49,093 nt of DNA, taken from contig JACOTG010000135.1 in assembly GCA_016178505.1 (NCBI GenBank), forward strand, positions 1 through 49,093, written 5' to 3'. The notes under the pieces were generated by a model. It was not told the origin of the DNA and searched no databases. It saw nothing but the letters and a program-made list of their open reading frames with translations. Position numbers and translations under genes: made by a program. Positions 26,672-35,046 of this stretch are shown here, piece after piece. The first letter of the stretch is position 1. Each line of letters starts with the position of its first letter. Source of the DNA: Planctomycetota bacterium (lineage in GTDB: Bacteria > Planctomycetota > JACOTG01).

Positions 26672-27745
26672 CTAGGCGCCGGTGACTCCATGCGGTGAAT
26701 TCACGCTGGACGCCAACGCCGCGGGGAGAGGCATCGCAGGATGTGGCTCGACTCTAGCGCCGCGCCAACGCTTCGCGAGGAAGTAAGACCCGACGACCAG
26801 GATGCCCGCGGTCAGCTGTGCGGCGAGGCCTTCGAGGTTCGGGAATATCGCGAGCCACGTTCCAAGCCACGCCGGCATTGGAACGTGGACTGGGGTCGTC
26901 GTGATCCATCCGGCCTGCTGCAGTTCCTGCGCGCTCTCCCCGACCATGATGAGTAGAACACACCCGAGCATGACGCCGGTCGCCACGAGCATCTTGCGGT
27001 ACGGCAATCGGCGTTGCGCCACGAACGTGAGGACGGCAACGATCGCAGTCAGTCCCAGCCCAATCGCAGTGCCTGCGAACACCAATCGCTCGCCGGCACG
27101 CAGGCGAACGCTTTGAAGAAAGAGCACGACTTCGAATCCCTCACGGTACACGGCTGTCAGCCCGAGGAAAAACAAGCCCCAGAATACCGTCGCGCCGCGA
27201 CTCGTCGCCTCGAAGATCGCTCGTTTGCGCCGCTCGTGCATGCAGATCCAGCCAGACCAATAAATCTTATGGAAGAACCAATTCATGATCACGAGCAAGA
27301 CGACGATCGCCAGGAGCCCCGTGGCTGCTTGAACGTGAAGCGCGGACGCATTGATGCTGTCGATGATCGCCACCACGATGAACCATGTCGCCACCGACGC
27401 GACAAACGAAAGCCCCGCTCCCAGCGCGACGGGCTTCCAGTAGCCTTGGCGACCGCGCACGAGACTCGCCGTCAGCGCGGCAAGCACGAGTACGGCCTCG
27501 AGTCCTTCGCGAAAAACCAAGATGCCGGTGTTCATCACCGCCGCACCTCGGCTGATGTGTTCCGCATTCGGGTCCGGGTTGCCCCCCGAGGTGACGCCTT
27601 GCCACACCAGCACGCCGACGACCACGAGAGCCGCGCTGACGATGACGAACGTCCGCACAGCCGCACCGCGCTGGCATTCACCCGGTGCACAGGCCGTTGG
27701 GCACCTCAGTTCGGGTGAAGTCGTAGATTCGGGATCGCGCTGCAT
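26672..27745 (-). CDS. FTR1-family iron permease
   Basis: The start at 27745 (MQRDPESTTSPELR) is a choice; the frame is open to 27826. The 357-residue product has about seven membrane helices and both signature REGLE-type motifs: ILVFREGLEAVLVLAALTAS near residue 75 and AVYREGFEVVLFLQSV near 200. In FTR1 proteins the two Glu of each motif form the iron pathway. The N-terminal segment carries a Cys cluster (CPTACAPGEC) before the first helix, which is unusual and might bind metal. The family imports ferric iron after oxidation, or releases it in some bacteria. No multicopper oxidase or P19 partner is visible nearby. Confidence 0.88.
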   Translation of the reverse strand: MQRDPESTTSPELRCPTACAPGECQRGAAVRTFVIVSAALVVVGVLVWQGVTSGGNPDPNAEHISRGAAVMNTGILVFREGLEAVLVLAALTASLVRGRQGYWKPVALGAGLSFVASVATWFIVVAIIDSINASALHVQAATGLLAIVVLLVIMNWFFHKIYWSGWICMHERRKRAIFEATSRGATVFWGLFFLGLTAVYREGFEVVLFLQSVRLRAGERLVFAGTAIGLGLTAIVAVLTFVAQRRLPYRKMLVATGVMLGCVLLIMVGESAQELQQAGWITTTPVHVPMPAWLGTWLAIFPNLEGLAAQLTAGILVVGSYFLAKRWRGARVEPHPAMPLPAALASSVNSPHGVTGA

Positions 27746-28191
27746 CGAACAGTCTCCGAGGACAGAACAGACCGACTCCGGCGCGAATCCGTTCGCACGC
27801 CGGGCACGCAGGTGCTCTCGATTCACTCGTTCGCAGGACCCGATTCACCCGGAAGCGGCGTTGCGGTCGGATGAAGTTGAGACCGAGTCTCAATTGACCG
27901 GAGGTTAGCAGATCACTCGGAGCCCTTCAAGCGCTGTCGCGCACATCGGCGCGGTCGACCGATGCCGGGCCCTGATCGCTTCACGCACGATGGTGAGGGA
28001 TCTCGTCCGGCACGAGCCTCGCCGTCCGATCGAGTTCGATCCGTGGATCGATCGGATTCGCACGTCCGCCGACGCCGAAGTCGTTGCGACTTGGAAAGGC
28101 GAACCGTTCTCGCTTGCCTTGGCGGGCGGCATAGGGCTTGCCATGTGATCGGCGTGGCTCGATCCTAGGGGTTTCCCAACGGAGGATTCGA
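27746..28191. other. Divergent intergenic region with one small open frame
   Basis: There are 446 bases between the iron permease and the Kelch gene. A 52-residue + frame (27990-28148) reads plausibly (IEFDPWIDRIRTSADAEVV, then FSLALAGGIGLAM), but has no ribosome site and no recognised homology, so it is noted and not called. Promoters for both flanking genes should lie here but none was clear. Confidence 0.3.
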
Positions 28192-29958
28192 ATGAGCGAA
28201 CTCGAGTGGCTTCCTCGTTTTTTCACCGACGTGAAGGTGCGAGCGTCGGCCGGCCTCGTCGCGTGGGGGCTCCTCGCGTCGTCGAGCGCAGGACAAGCAA
28301 CATGGACCGAACTCGTCCCGGGGACGCGCCCGGGCACGCGGATGGGTCACGCGATGGCGTACGACGCGGCGACCCGCACGACGATTCTCCTCGACGGCTA
28401 CGATCCGAGCGCGGCGTGGCTGGCGGACACGTGGGAGCGGAACGGGTCGACATGGACCCAGCTCGCGCCTGCGCACATGCCGTTCAGCCGCTCCGATCAC
28501 GCGATGGTCTATGACGCGGGGCGTCGGCGAATCGTCCTCTTCGGCGGCACTTACTCCAGTACATGGTTCGGGGACACGTGGGAATGGGACGGAGCCGATT
28601 GGGTTGACCGAACGCCGGCGGTGGGCCCGAGCCCGCGCTCCGACCTCGCCCTCGCATACGACTCTGCGCGCGGCGTAACGGTACTCTTCGGCGGAACCAA
28701 CGGCGCCACGAAGTACGGGGACACGTGGGAATGGAACGGGACGAGTTGGACACAGCGCACGCCGGCAACGAGCCCCGCGCCGCGCTCTGGTCACGCGATG
28801 GCATACGACGCATCTCGCGGGCGAACCGTTCTCTTCGGCGGTGTCACGCCGTGCTCGATCGGTGCCTGTGCGGTCGGCGAAACGTGGGAATGGGATGGCA
28901 CGACGTGGACTCGTCGAACGCCGACCTCGAATCCACCTCCTCGGCCGGAGACGGCACTCGTGTATGACCCGTTTCGCGCGCGCGCGGTGTTGTTCGGCGG
29001 ATCGCAAGGCTGCGGCATTCCGTGTTATCCCGGGGACGACACGTGGCTGTGGGATGGAATCGACTGGTCGGAGGTTCAAACCCCGCAGCGCCCACTCGCT
29101 CGCGCCTCACACGCGATGACTTTCGACGAGACGAGCGGCCAGGTGCTCCTGTTCGGCGGCCAACGCGCGTCCGAGGTGGCGCTCTTTACGCTGGACGACA
29201 CGTGGCAGCTCAGTCGGCCTCTCGTGGCCACGTCGCTCGCTCCCACGAACGGCTCCGAGTCGGGTGGCAATCTCGTGAACGTGTTTGCGGCGCCTCTCAC
29301 ACGCGAGTCCGACACGTCGGCTACGTTTGGCGGCGTTCCGGCCACGATCGTCGCCGTTCGAAGCGACCACGTGCTCGTGCGCACGCCGCCGGGAGCGGGG
29401 ACCGTCGACGTCGTGCTCCGAAACTCGAATGGCAGCACGACGCTTCCGGCGGCGTACAGCTACGTGAGCCCGACGCTCGCCGCGCGATTCGGAAACGTGA
29501 ACGTCGGACTCGGCGATCGCGAAAACGTGTTGCTCGTGAACGGTAACGTCGGCGACTTGAATCGCGTGATGACGGCACAGGTGCGCGAGCTTCTCTATGT
29601 TTACCTGCTTGCTCCGTCCAGCCGAGTTCAATCGCGCGACGTCGTCTACGCATGGCTCGGAGCGCCAGACGGCTCGACGTTGACGATGCTTCCTCGGGGG
29701 CTGGGCGCGATGGTCTTCCCGACGCCATTCGCCGGCAGTGTTCCTCAGCCAAGCGCGATCGGCAATACCCTCGGTCATCATTCGACCCTCGGTGCCCCAA
29801 CGTTTTCCTCGAGCCCGGCGCCGTCTGAGCTGATTCGTCGTGCGATCGGACCGCGAAGGCCGGTCACGATAACGTTCCAGGGGCTCATCGAGGACGACGG
29901 ATCGTCGATCCCCGAAGGAATCAGCGTGACCAACGCGGTGATCTTGATCGTGCGGTAA
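28192..29958 (+). CDS. Exported Kelch-repeat/IPT protein with shared C-terminal domain
   Basis: ATG at 28192 with GGAGG 6 nt upstream gives 588 residues. After a signal segment (VRASAGLVAWGLLASSSAGQ), residues about 50-340 form five or six Kelch-type blades repeating a pattern like SGHAMAYDASRGRTVLFGG ... DTWEWDGTTWT. An IPT/TIG immunoglobulin-like domain follows (about 345-428: SATFGGVPATIVAVRSDHVL). Residues about 430-588 are the domain shared with the genes at 22904 and 44266: ARFGNVNVGLGDRENVLLVN, YAWLGAPDGST, GLGAMVFPTPF, ITFQGLIEDD and ISVTNAVILIV. This is a surface or secreted protein of adhesion or carbohydrate-binding type. No enzyme residues are apparent. Confidence 0.8.
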   Translation: MSELEWLPRFFTDVKVRASAGLVAWGLLASSSAGQATWTELVPGTRPGTRMGHAMAYDAATRTTILLDGYDPSAAWLADTWERNGSTWTQLAPAHMPFSRSDHAMVYDAGRRRIVLFGGTYSSTWFGDTWEWDGADWVDRTPAVGPSPRSDLALAYDSARGVTVLFGGTNGATKYGDTWEWNGTSWTQRTPATSPAPRSGHAMAYDASRGRTVLFGGVTPCSIGACAVGETWEWDGTTWTRRTPTSNPPPRPETALVYDPFRARAVLFGGSQGCGIPCYPGDDTWLWDGIDWSEVQTPQRPLARASHAMTFDETSGQVLLFGGQRASEVALFTLDDTWQLSRPLVATSLAPTNGSESGGNLVNVFAAPLTRESDTSATFGGVPATIVAVRSDHVLVRTPPGAGTVDVVLRNSNGSTTLPAAYSYVSPTLAARFGNVNVGLGDRENVLLVNGNVGDLNRVMTAQVRELLYVYLLAPSSRVQSRDVVYAWLGAPDGSTLTMLPRGLGAMVFPTPFAGSVPQPSAIGNTLGHHSTLGAPTFSSSPAPSELIRRAIGPRRPVTITFQGLIEDDGSSIPEGISVTNAVILIVR

Positions 29959-29975
29959 CGTTCCAGCGATTCGAG

Positions 29976-30011
29976 CAGAGCGGCGTCGGTGCAAACACAG
30001 ACGCCGCTCTG
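29976..30011 (+). terminator. Bidirectional hairpin between convergent genes
   Basis: CAGAGCGGCGTC (29976-29987) and GACGCCGCTCTG (30000-30011) form a perfect 12-bp stem with a 12-nt loop, 18 nt after the Kelch gene stop and 27 nt before the end of the opposing gene. There is no clear T-run, so termination may be inefficient or factor-assisted. Confidence 0.55.
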
Positions 30012-30037
30012 TATGACGGGGAGATCTCAGAATTCGC

Positions 30038-30439
30038 TCAGTTCAGAGTTCCCGCCCGACTCCCGAAGCTCCAGCGCTTCACACCATTGACGATTCGGAT
30101 GACGAAGGCGTGGCCCAGGCACTCGAATTCTGCTGAACGGCCGCCCGGTCCGATCGTCACGTCCGTAGGCCCGCAAACGACCGTCCCGTTCGGGCGGGTG
30201 ATCGTCGCCGTGATCCCTCGCGGCCCCGTGCACACGACGAGCTGTCCGATCACGGTACCGGCGTCGGTCGTGATGTCGAAGCTCGCGTTATCCGCGAAAG
30301 CGGGGTGTGCGACGAAACCACTGACCAGGGCGATGAGGAAAGTGGCGACGAGCGCACGGCGTATGAATGACGGGATTACTGTGTCCGAAACAGCGCCGCA
30401 CCGATTCTGAAAGCCCGAGACATCTGTACTGCCGCGCAT
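30038..30439 (-). CDS. Small exported protein of unknown family
   Basis: ATG at 30439 follows GAGGAG. The 133-residue product carries a long basic N-region then a signal helix (ALVATFLIALVSGFVAHPAFA). The mature ~85 residues are beta-rich with three Cys (LVVCTGPRG, TVVCGPTDV, FECLGHAFVI) and no recognised domain. It ends convergently with the Kelch gene. Periplasmic or secreted location is expected; function unknown. Confidence 0.55.
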   Translation of the reverse strand: MRGSTDVSGFQNRCGAVSDTVIPSFIRRALVATFLIALVSGFVAHPAFADNASFDITTDAGTVIGQLVVCTGPRGITATITRPNGTVVCGPTDVTIGPGGRSAEFECLGHAFVIRIVNGVKRWSFGSRAGTLN

Positions 30440-30481
30440 GAGACTCCTCCTCGAAACAAGCTCTCACTGCGCCGACCACGC

Positions 30482-30691
30482 CTACTTGCACGCAACGTGC
30501 AACGTCACGGGCCGACGAAGCAACCGCCGCGCCGTGACTCCTTTGCTCACGAGTGTTTTTGTGAACGTGAAGTGAGAACACGCTTTGAGCACGAACGGAC
30601 TGACGACGCCGCCTGCCGACACCGTGACACTGTTCGTTGCACGAGCGAGAAAGCGTCGTGGGTCACGATCCCGTGAGTCGTCGTTTTCCAC
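30482..30691 (-). CDS. Doubtful small open frame
   Basis: A frame ending at 30482 reads like protein at its C-terminus (SVTVSAGGVVSPFVLKACSH, RRPVTLHVACK). It stays open upstream through IRGRPPPPANFHYRVEN into the end of the ACT gene with no ATG. The only starts are a GTG at 30691 or other weak codons without a ribosome site. It may be the 3' part of a decayed exported gene. The remaining bases up to the ACT gene hold nothing else I can identify. Confidence 0.25.
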   Translation of the reverse strand: MENDDSRDRDPRRFLARATNSVTVSAGGVVSPFVLKACSHFTFTKTLVSKGVTARRLLRRPVTLHVACK

Positions 30692-30780
30692 TCGGTAGTG
30701 GAAGTTCGCTGGTGGTGGAGGACGGCCACGAATCGTGCACGGTATGTCGCATCCAATGACCGGGCGCGGCCCGCGTCGGC

Positions 30781-31170
30781 TTACAGGGTCATCACTGCCA
30801 TCCCACCGGCGACTTGGATCGCGCCCTTCAGATCGTCCACACCGAAGACGACGTGACCGCGGGTGGTGACGTACACCGAGTCGATGTTGATGCCGGCGTG
30901 CGCCATCACGAGTGCGACGTCTCCAAGCGTGCCGGGCTGATCGAGCACCTTGACGACGATCACCTCTCGCGTGCGATGCGCGATGTTGGCGGCCTCGAGC
31001 ACTCGAGCCGCATGCTCTGGATCACTGGGCACGAAATGCACGAGCCCTTTGCGTTCGCGGATAAATCCCTGGATGGCTTCGATGTTCACGCCCGCATCGC
31101 CGAGAATACCGCCGATCCGGGCCAAGCTACCCGGTCGGTCCTCGAGGATCACTTCGAATTCGATTGCCAT
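30781..31170 (-). CDS. Tandem ACT-domain protein
   Basis: The start at 31170 is set by GGAGGAATCGCC just upstream, giving 129 residues. Two ACT modules are seen: FEVILEDRPGSLARIGGILG at the N-terminus and VIVVKVLDQPGTLGDVALVM in the middle, with the typical D-x-P-G-x-L motif and the following helix (AGVNIEAI and AGINIDSV). ACT domains bind amino acids or similar small ligands and regulate metabolic enzymes. Free-standing tandem ACT proteins of this size are common but mostly uncharacterised. No partner enzyme is adjacent. Confidence 0.85.
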   Translation of the reverse strand: MAIEFEVILEDRPGSLARIGGILGDAGVNIEAIQGFIRERKGLVHFVPSDPEHAARVLEAANIAHRTREVIVVKVLDQPGTLGDVALVMAHAGINIDSVYVTTRGHVVFGVDDLKGAIQVAGGMAVMTL

Positions 31171-31802
31171 GGCGATTCCTCCGTGGCCGGATCGGGGACA
31201 GTCCCCGAACCGCGCCGTCACGACCTTCGACGGAAGCCCACTCCGAAGACGCTATCGCCCAAACTTCAGACGGTCAACCGCAACGCCGATCTCGATGTGC
31301 GTGAAAGGCCGAAGGGCATGTCCCTGTCCACGATGAACGATAACGATCTCACGTGCGCGAGAGGGTAGCCGCGAAAGAAGCTCGACGGCCTACGGCTGCC
31401 GCTTGTTCGGCCCATCAACGCCCAACGCGACGACGGACGTGAAGTGCGCCGGGGCCCTTCGCCTGGATGCGAGACGCTGGCGCGGACGGCGTTGGGCATT
31501 GACGAGGTCGGCGTCTGGTGAGTTCTGCTCGCCTCGCGACTGTCGGCACGTGGCCATTCGGACGCTTGTGGGCGCCATGACCGGGGTTCGCCGGGACATC
31601 GAACTGAATCGGCGACTTCTCTCGAGACCGATTCGGAACTCCGAGAGCCCCGCGCGTCCGAATGCCGCCTACAACGGAAGTCGCCATCCCTGCGCCGCTC
31701 GCAGTGGAGGCATCGATATCACTCGGCGGAAGTCGATGACTTTCGGGCACAGCCGCGGCACGAGCCTGACGTCCGGCTCGCCGGCGCTTTGGTCTGGGCG
31801 AT
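31171..31802. other. Intergenic region with attC-like inverted repeat
   Basis: There are 632 bases without a credible gene. GCCCAACGC (31420-31428) and GCGTTGGGC (31489-31497) form a 9-bp inverted repeat spanning 78 bp. Its ends fit the integron attC core patterns RYYYAAC and GTTRRRY, but the inner L boxes do not pair well and no cassette gene or integrase is nearby. The rest shows nothing. Confidence 0.3.
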
Positions 31803-32345
31803 CTACTTCGCCGCGTTCTTCGCCTTGTTCACTGCTTCTTCGACAGAACGCATGCCCAAGGCAGCTACTTTGCCACGCCGATCGATCACCGCGAAGAAAG
31901 GAACGCCCTTCGTACCAAAGACGCTGAGCGCCTTTGAAGCTGGTTGATGGTTTTCGTCCCAGACCAGTGGATCGGCGAGCGTCAAGAAAGACAGCTTGTG
32001 CTTTTCCTGAAAGCGCTTTACTGCCTCGGGCTTCTCTCCTGCTCCGATCGCAACCATCACGATCCCCTTCGACTTCAAATCGTTCGCGACTTTCTCGAGA
32101 CGCGGAGCCTCCGCGTTGCAAGGCCCTCAGGTCTCGAAAAAGAGTGAAACCAGTATGGTTTTGCCTTTGAACTCAGCGAGAGTGTGGGGTTTCCCGTCGA
32201 GATCGACGAACTCCAAGCTCGGCATCGCTTCGCCGGCCTTTACCGCCTTCGGCATCTTCTCGCCGTCGCCCTCGAAAGCGCCAACGGCGGCAGCGCAGAT
32301 CGCGAGCAGAAACAAAGGCCGGAGCACTTTCGGAAATCGTTTCAT
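31803..32345 (-). CDS. TlpA/redoxin-like exported thiol-disulfide protein with in-frame UGA (candidate selenoprotein)
   Basis: The 180-codon frame starts with a signal peptide (RPLFLLAICAAAVGAF) and a thioredoxin-fold redoxin: LEFVDLDGKPHTLAEFKGKT, ILVSLFFET-UGA-GPCNAEAPR, VAIGAGEKPEAVKRF and GVPFFAVIDRRGKVAALG, including the cis-Pro region. The UGA (32127-32129) replaces the first Cys of the active-site CxxC, giving U-G-P-C, and the frame resumes without any shift on both sides. A bacterial SECIS-like stem-loop follows at 32100-32116. If UGA is read as selenocysteine, this would be a periplasmic reductase or peroxidase-like enzyme. The alternative is a single TGC-to-TGA nonsense mutation or sequencing error. 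The signature and frame are seen directly; Sec insertion is inference. Confidence 0.75.
32100..32116 (-). promoter_or_regulatory. Putative bacterial SECIS stem-loop
   Basis: On the mRNA strand, ACGCGG / CCGCGU form a 6-bp stem closing an AGGCU loop whose first base is the 17th after the UGA. A weaker lower stem (CUUG with CGAG) can extend it. The E. coli fdhF element has an AGGUCU loop at nearly the same distance. The fold was judged by eye, without energy calculation. Confidence 0.6.
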
Positions 32346-32941
32346 CGGTGCCTCCTACCCACGTCGTTAGAAAATCCGTTTCTCTGGAACGAAGCAGCGG
32401 GGCCATTCGCGCCTACGATCGCACGCAGCTTGAGCCTCGTGCTTTCTCCTGTCCTGGCCCCGCAGCGCCCTCGAATGCACTACTAGCATGGCCCAATGAG
32501 ACTCGTTTACGCAATGGTCGTCGTGCGTCGCACCTCGTCACTTCGTGCGACTCGCGAGTCACCCGGATCGCACGCTCGATCGACGCTCGTTTCATCCGAC
32601 TCCTCGAAGGGCCAACGCGAACTTGCCATCGCGCTCCAGAATCACGCGCGCCCTACTCACTTCAAGTGCGGCGCCGATCCGCGATGCGCGGGTCGGCGAC
32701 CAAGTGGCTGTTCTTTCCGCCGCGAAGTGAGAAATACAATCGACGGGCGTTTCTTCCGCTTCGATCGCAGTTCGAGCGGTGCCACCCGACTGGCCGTTGC
32801 CGATGGGCGCCGCAACGCGGGGCTTGCAGATCGACACTTCAGTCGAATCGTCGACCCGCGCTGCACCAGCAAAGTCCCAGTGGCCTCATACTTGCAGCGC
32901 CACGCAGGTCGGGCGAACGCGCGTGAAGAGAAGCTTTTCGC
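32346..32941. other. Intergenic region, divergent
   Basis: There are 596 bases between the redoxin gene (-) and the response regulator (+). Open frames here show only composition-driven Arg/Ser-rich translations. I find no motif, remnant or clear promoter. Confidence 0.4.
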
Positions 32942-33370
32942 ATGAAGTCATCCCGAGACCCGCACCTCGTACTCATCGTCGAAGATTTCGACGAAACTCG
33001 CCAAATGTACGCCCAATACCTCAACCACTTCGGTATTGCCGTGGCCGAAGCGATCAACGGGTTCGAGGCCGTGAAGAAAGCGTTCGAGTTGCAGCCGGAC
33101 GTCATCCTCATGGATCTCGCGCTCCCCAAAATGGACGGCTGGGAGGCGACTCGCCGGCTCAAGGCCTACGAACGCACGAAGGCAATCCCCGTCATCGCGA
33201 TCACGGGACACGTTCACGACGGAGCCGCCGAAGGCGCGTTCGCGGCGGGATGCGATGCGTTTCTCGAAAAGCCGTGCCCGCCCAACAAACTCCTGGCGAC
33301 GATGAAGCGCCTTTTCAAACGCGCGACGACGCGCGCCAGGAAGACGACCAGACGCATACGCGGAGCCTGA
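32942..33370 (+). CDS. Single-domain CheY-like response regulator
   Basis: This 142-residue receiver domain has the conserved residues: acidic pair in LVLIVEDFDE, phosphoacceptor Asp in DVILMDLALPKMDGWE, Thr/Ser switch in VIAITGH, and Lys in DAFLEKPCPP. The C-terminal tail is short and highly basic (RATTRARKTTRRIRGA). There is no output domain, so it would act by protein contact, with the basic tail perhaps touching nucleic acid or membrane. No histidine kinase is encoded nearby. Confidence 0.93.
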   Translation: MKSSRDPHLVLIVEDFDETRQMYAQYLNHFGIAVAEAINGFEAVKKAFELQPDVILMDLALPKMDGWEATRRLKAYERTKAIPVIAITGHVHDGAAEGAFAAGCDAFLEKPCPPNKLLATMKRLFKRATTRARKTTRRIRGA

Positions 33371-33417
33371 CGCGCCTGACACACCACGAAGAACAGTCAC
33401 CATCAGATGATGGCGAA

Positions 33418-34428
33418 TCACGTGGTGCTGTGCTCTACGGTGATGACGACTTTTCCTCGAGCGTGTCCTTCCTTGAGATATCGGATCGCCTCGCCGGCCT
33501 CGTTCAGCGTGTACCGCTTGTCGATGATCGGTGTCACCTCATTCGCTTCGATCAACTCCTTCAGAACCGTCAGGTCGTTCGTTCCGATCGACGCGATGAA
33601 AAAGACCACGTTCTGGCTCACGAACCGGGACGACACGAGCAGCTTGAGCAAATAGGGCAGCGGCCCGATCCAGCGACCGGCAGGTCTCACTCCAACCGCG
33701 ACGAATGTCCCCTTGGGCGTCATGACGCGCCGGTACTCCGACAACGGACGATTCCCCACGCAGTCGACAATCACGTCGTATCGTTGCTCGCTCCGGGCGA
33801 AATCGTCGGCCGTGTAGTCAACGACATGTTTCGCACCGATGGAGCGGACGAGGTCCACATTCCTGGTGCTGCACACACCGGTCACCTCCGCGCCGAGCCA
33901 TCTGGCGATCTGCACGGCGAAGGCCCCCACGCCGCCTGCCGCACCGTTGATCAGAACCTTCTGTCCCGGCTGAACCCGACCCTTGTCGCGAAGGCCCTGC
34001 AGAGCCGTCAGCCCCGCCACAGGTATGGCCGCCGCCTGCTCGAATGTGAGGTTGGCTGGCTTCAAGGCCAATTTGTTCTCGGAGGCGCAGACGTACTCGG
34101 CAAATGCGCGCCGAGCGCCCCCAAATACCGAGTTCCCTTGTTTCAACCGCTTCACGCTCTTGCCGACCGCCTCGACATCTCCGGCCAGATCGCATCCCGG
34201 TACAGTCGGCTTGGGTCTTCGGAACCCGGTCATCGGGCGCATGATGTATGTGCCGCTCATGAAGTGATAGTCCAGCGGATTGGCGGCAGCGGCGCGAACG
34301 CGAATCAGGACTTCATCGTCGGCCGGTGTCGGCTTTGCAACGTCTTCAGTGCCGAGAACGTCCTTGGGTGGGCCGTAGTCGTGATAGACCGCGGCTTTCA
34401 TAGTCGATCTTGTTCGAGGCTCGTTCAT
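33418..34428 (-). CDS. MDR-family NAD(P)-dependent quinone oxidoreductase/alcohol dehydrogenase
   Basis: This 336-residue medium-chain dehydrogenase/reductase begins MKAAVYHDYGPP (an internal Met at 34401 may be the true start; neither has a strong ribosome site). ANPLDYHFMSG, PGCDLAGDVEAVG and the nucleotide-binding VLINGAAGGVGAFAVQIARW are typical of the zinc-independent quinone-reductase branch. The structural and catalytic zinc Cys residues are absent. It reduces quinones or enals with NADPH, with specificity unknown. It ends 47 nt from the convergent response regulator. Confidence 0.9.
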   Translation of the reverse strand: MNEPRTRSTMKAAVYHDYGPPKDVLGTEDVAKPTPADDEVLIRVRAAAANPLDYHFMSGTYIMRPMTGFRRPKPTVPGCDLAGDVEAVGKSVKRLKQGNSVFGGARRAFAEYVCASENKLALKPANLTFEQAAAIPVAGLTALQGLRDKGRVQPGQKVLINGAAGGVGAFAVQIARWLGAEVTGVCSTRNVDLVRSIGAKHVVDYTADDFARSEQRYDVIVDCVGNRPLSEYRRVMTPKGTFVAVGVRPAGRWIGPLPYLLKLLVSSRFVSQNVVFFIASIGTNDLTVLKELIEANEVTPIIDKRYTLNEAGEAIRYLKEGHARGKVVITVEHSTT

Positions 34429-34487
34429 TCACGCCCGAGTCGTGCGGAAACTCGACCGGACACTCGACGCGCACTGTCGCCCGAGAT

Positions 34488-34544
34488 CATGCCGCCCTGC
34501 GATAGTAGAAGTCCAGCAGCCCGTCGAACCGGCCTCGGCGCACC
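34488..34544 (-). mobile_element. Transposase C-terminal remnant (integrase-core type)
   Basis: The minus-strand frame VRRGRFDGLLDFYYRRAA ends in TGA at 34488-34490. It matches in pattern the C-terminus of the transposase at 48957 (VVRRERLGGLLNFYYRGAA). No upstream part of the transposase can be read in frame, so this is a decayed 3' scrap. Confidence 0.65.
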
Positions 34545-35046
34545 GTCCTCTGTCTCTTCGACTGCGGGCTGCCGTCGATGATCAACGGTCAATTGCAGCC
34601 GATTCTCCCCGATCTGCCATCTCACGACCGATCGAACGAACTCGCCCGCCCGCTGCTGCCGCTCGCTCCACCTTCCAGCGCGCACGGCGACGAGGAACGT
34701 GAAGGGCGGCGGGAGCGGCATCGCCCTCCCAATGCCGCATCGGTCCCGGGAGGTTTGAGCGCAAACGTTGCCGTCCCCGCACATCCGGGTCGCTGCTACC
34801 GCCCTGGGCCGTCAACTTCGCGGAAGAAACGTTGATCTTCGAGTCGAGCGCTCTTCTTGTGTCGCGCAACACGCACGCGCTTGGGGAACACCGCCGACGT
34901 CCGGTTAGGGTCCGTCACGAAATAACGTATGTGTTTTGCCGAGGGGTTTTCGCGCGAGGCGAGGCGCGACGGGTATCCGCGGCACGAAGTGCCGTGGGTG
35001 CAGGCGACCCGGAGGGCCGTTCACGAGGAGCAACGACGCCCGGCGT
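34545..35046. other. Non-coding stretch with small hairpins
   Basis: About 500 bases without a supported gene. From 34916 the sequence looks unlike coding DNA and includes the hairpin CGGCAC-GAA-GTGCCG near 34979-34993 and GACGC-CCG-GCGTC at the end of the next gene. It also contains GAGGAGCAACG, a string seen in the palindromic element at 36770, so it may be another dispersed non-coding repeat. Confidence 0.3.

Noticed and set aside
27990-28148. A 52-residue + frame between the iron permease and the Kelch gene
   Set aside because: It reads moderately well but lacks a ribosome site and any recognised motif, so it was not called.
32779-34581. A 600-codon + strand frame
   Set aside because: It crosses the response regulator in another frame and is antisense to the MDR oxidoreductase. 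Its composition is Arg/His-rich and shows no motif; the underlying genes are clear.
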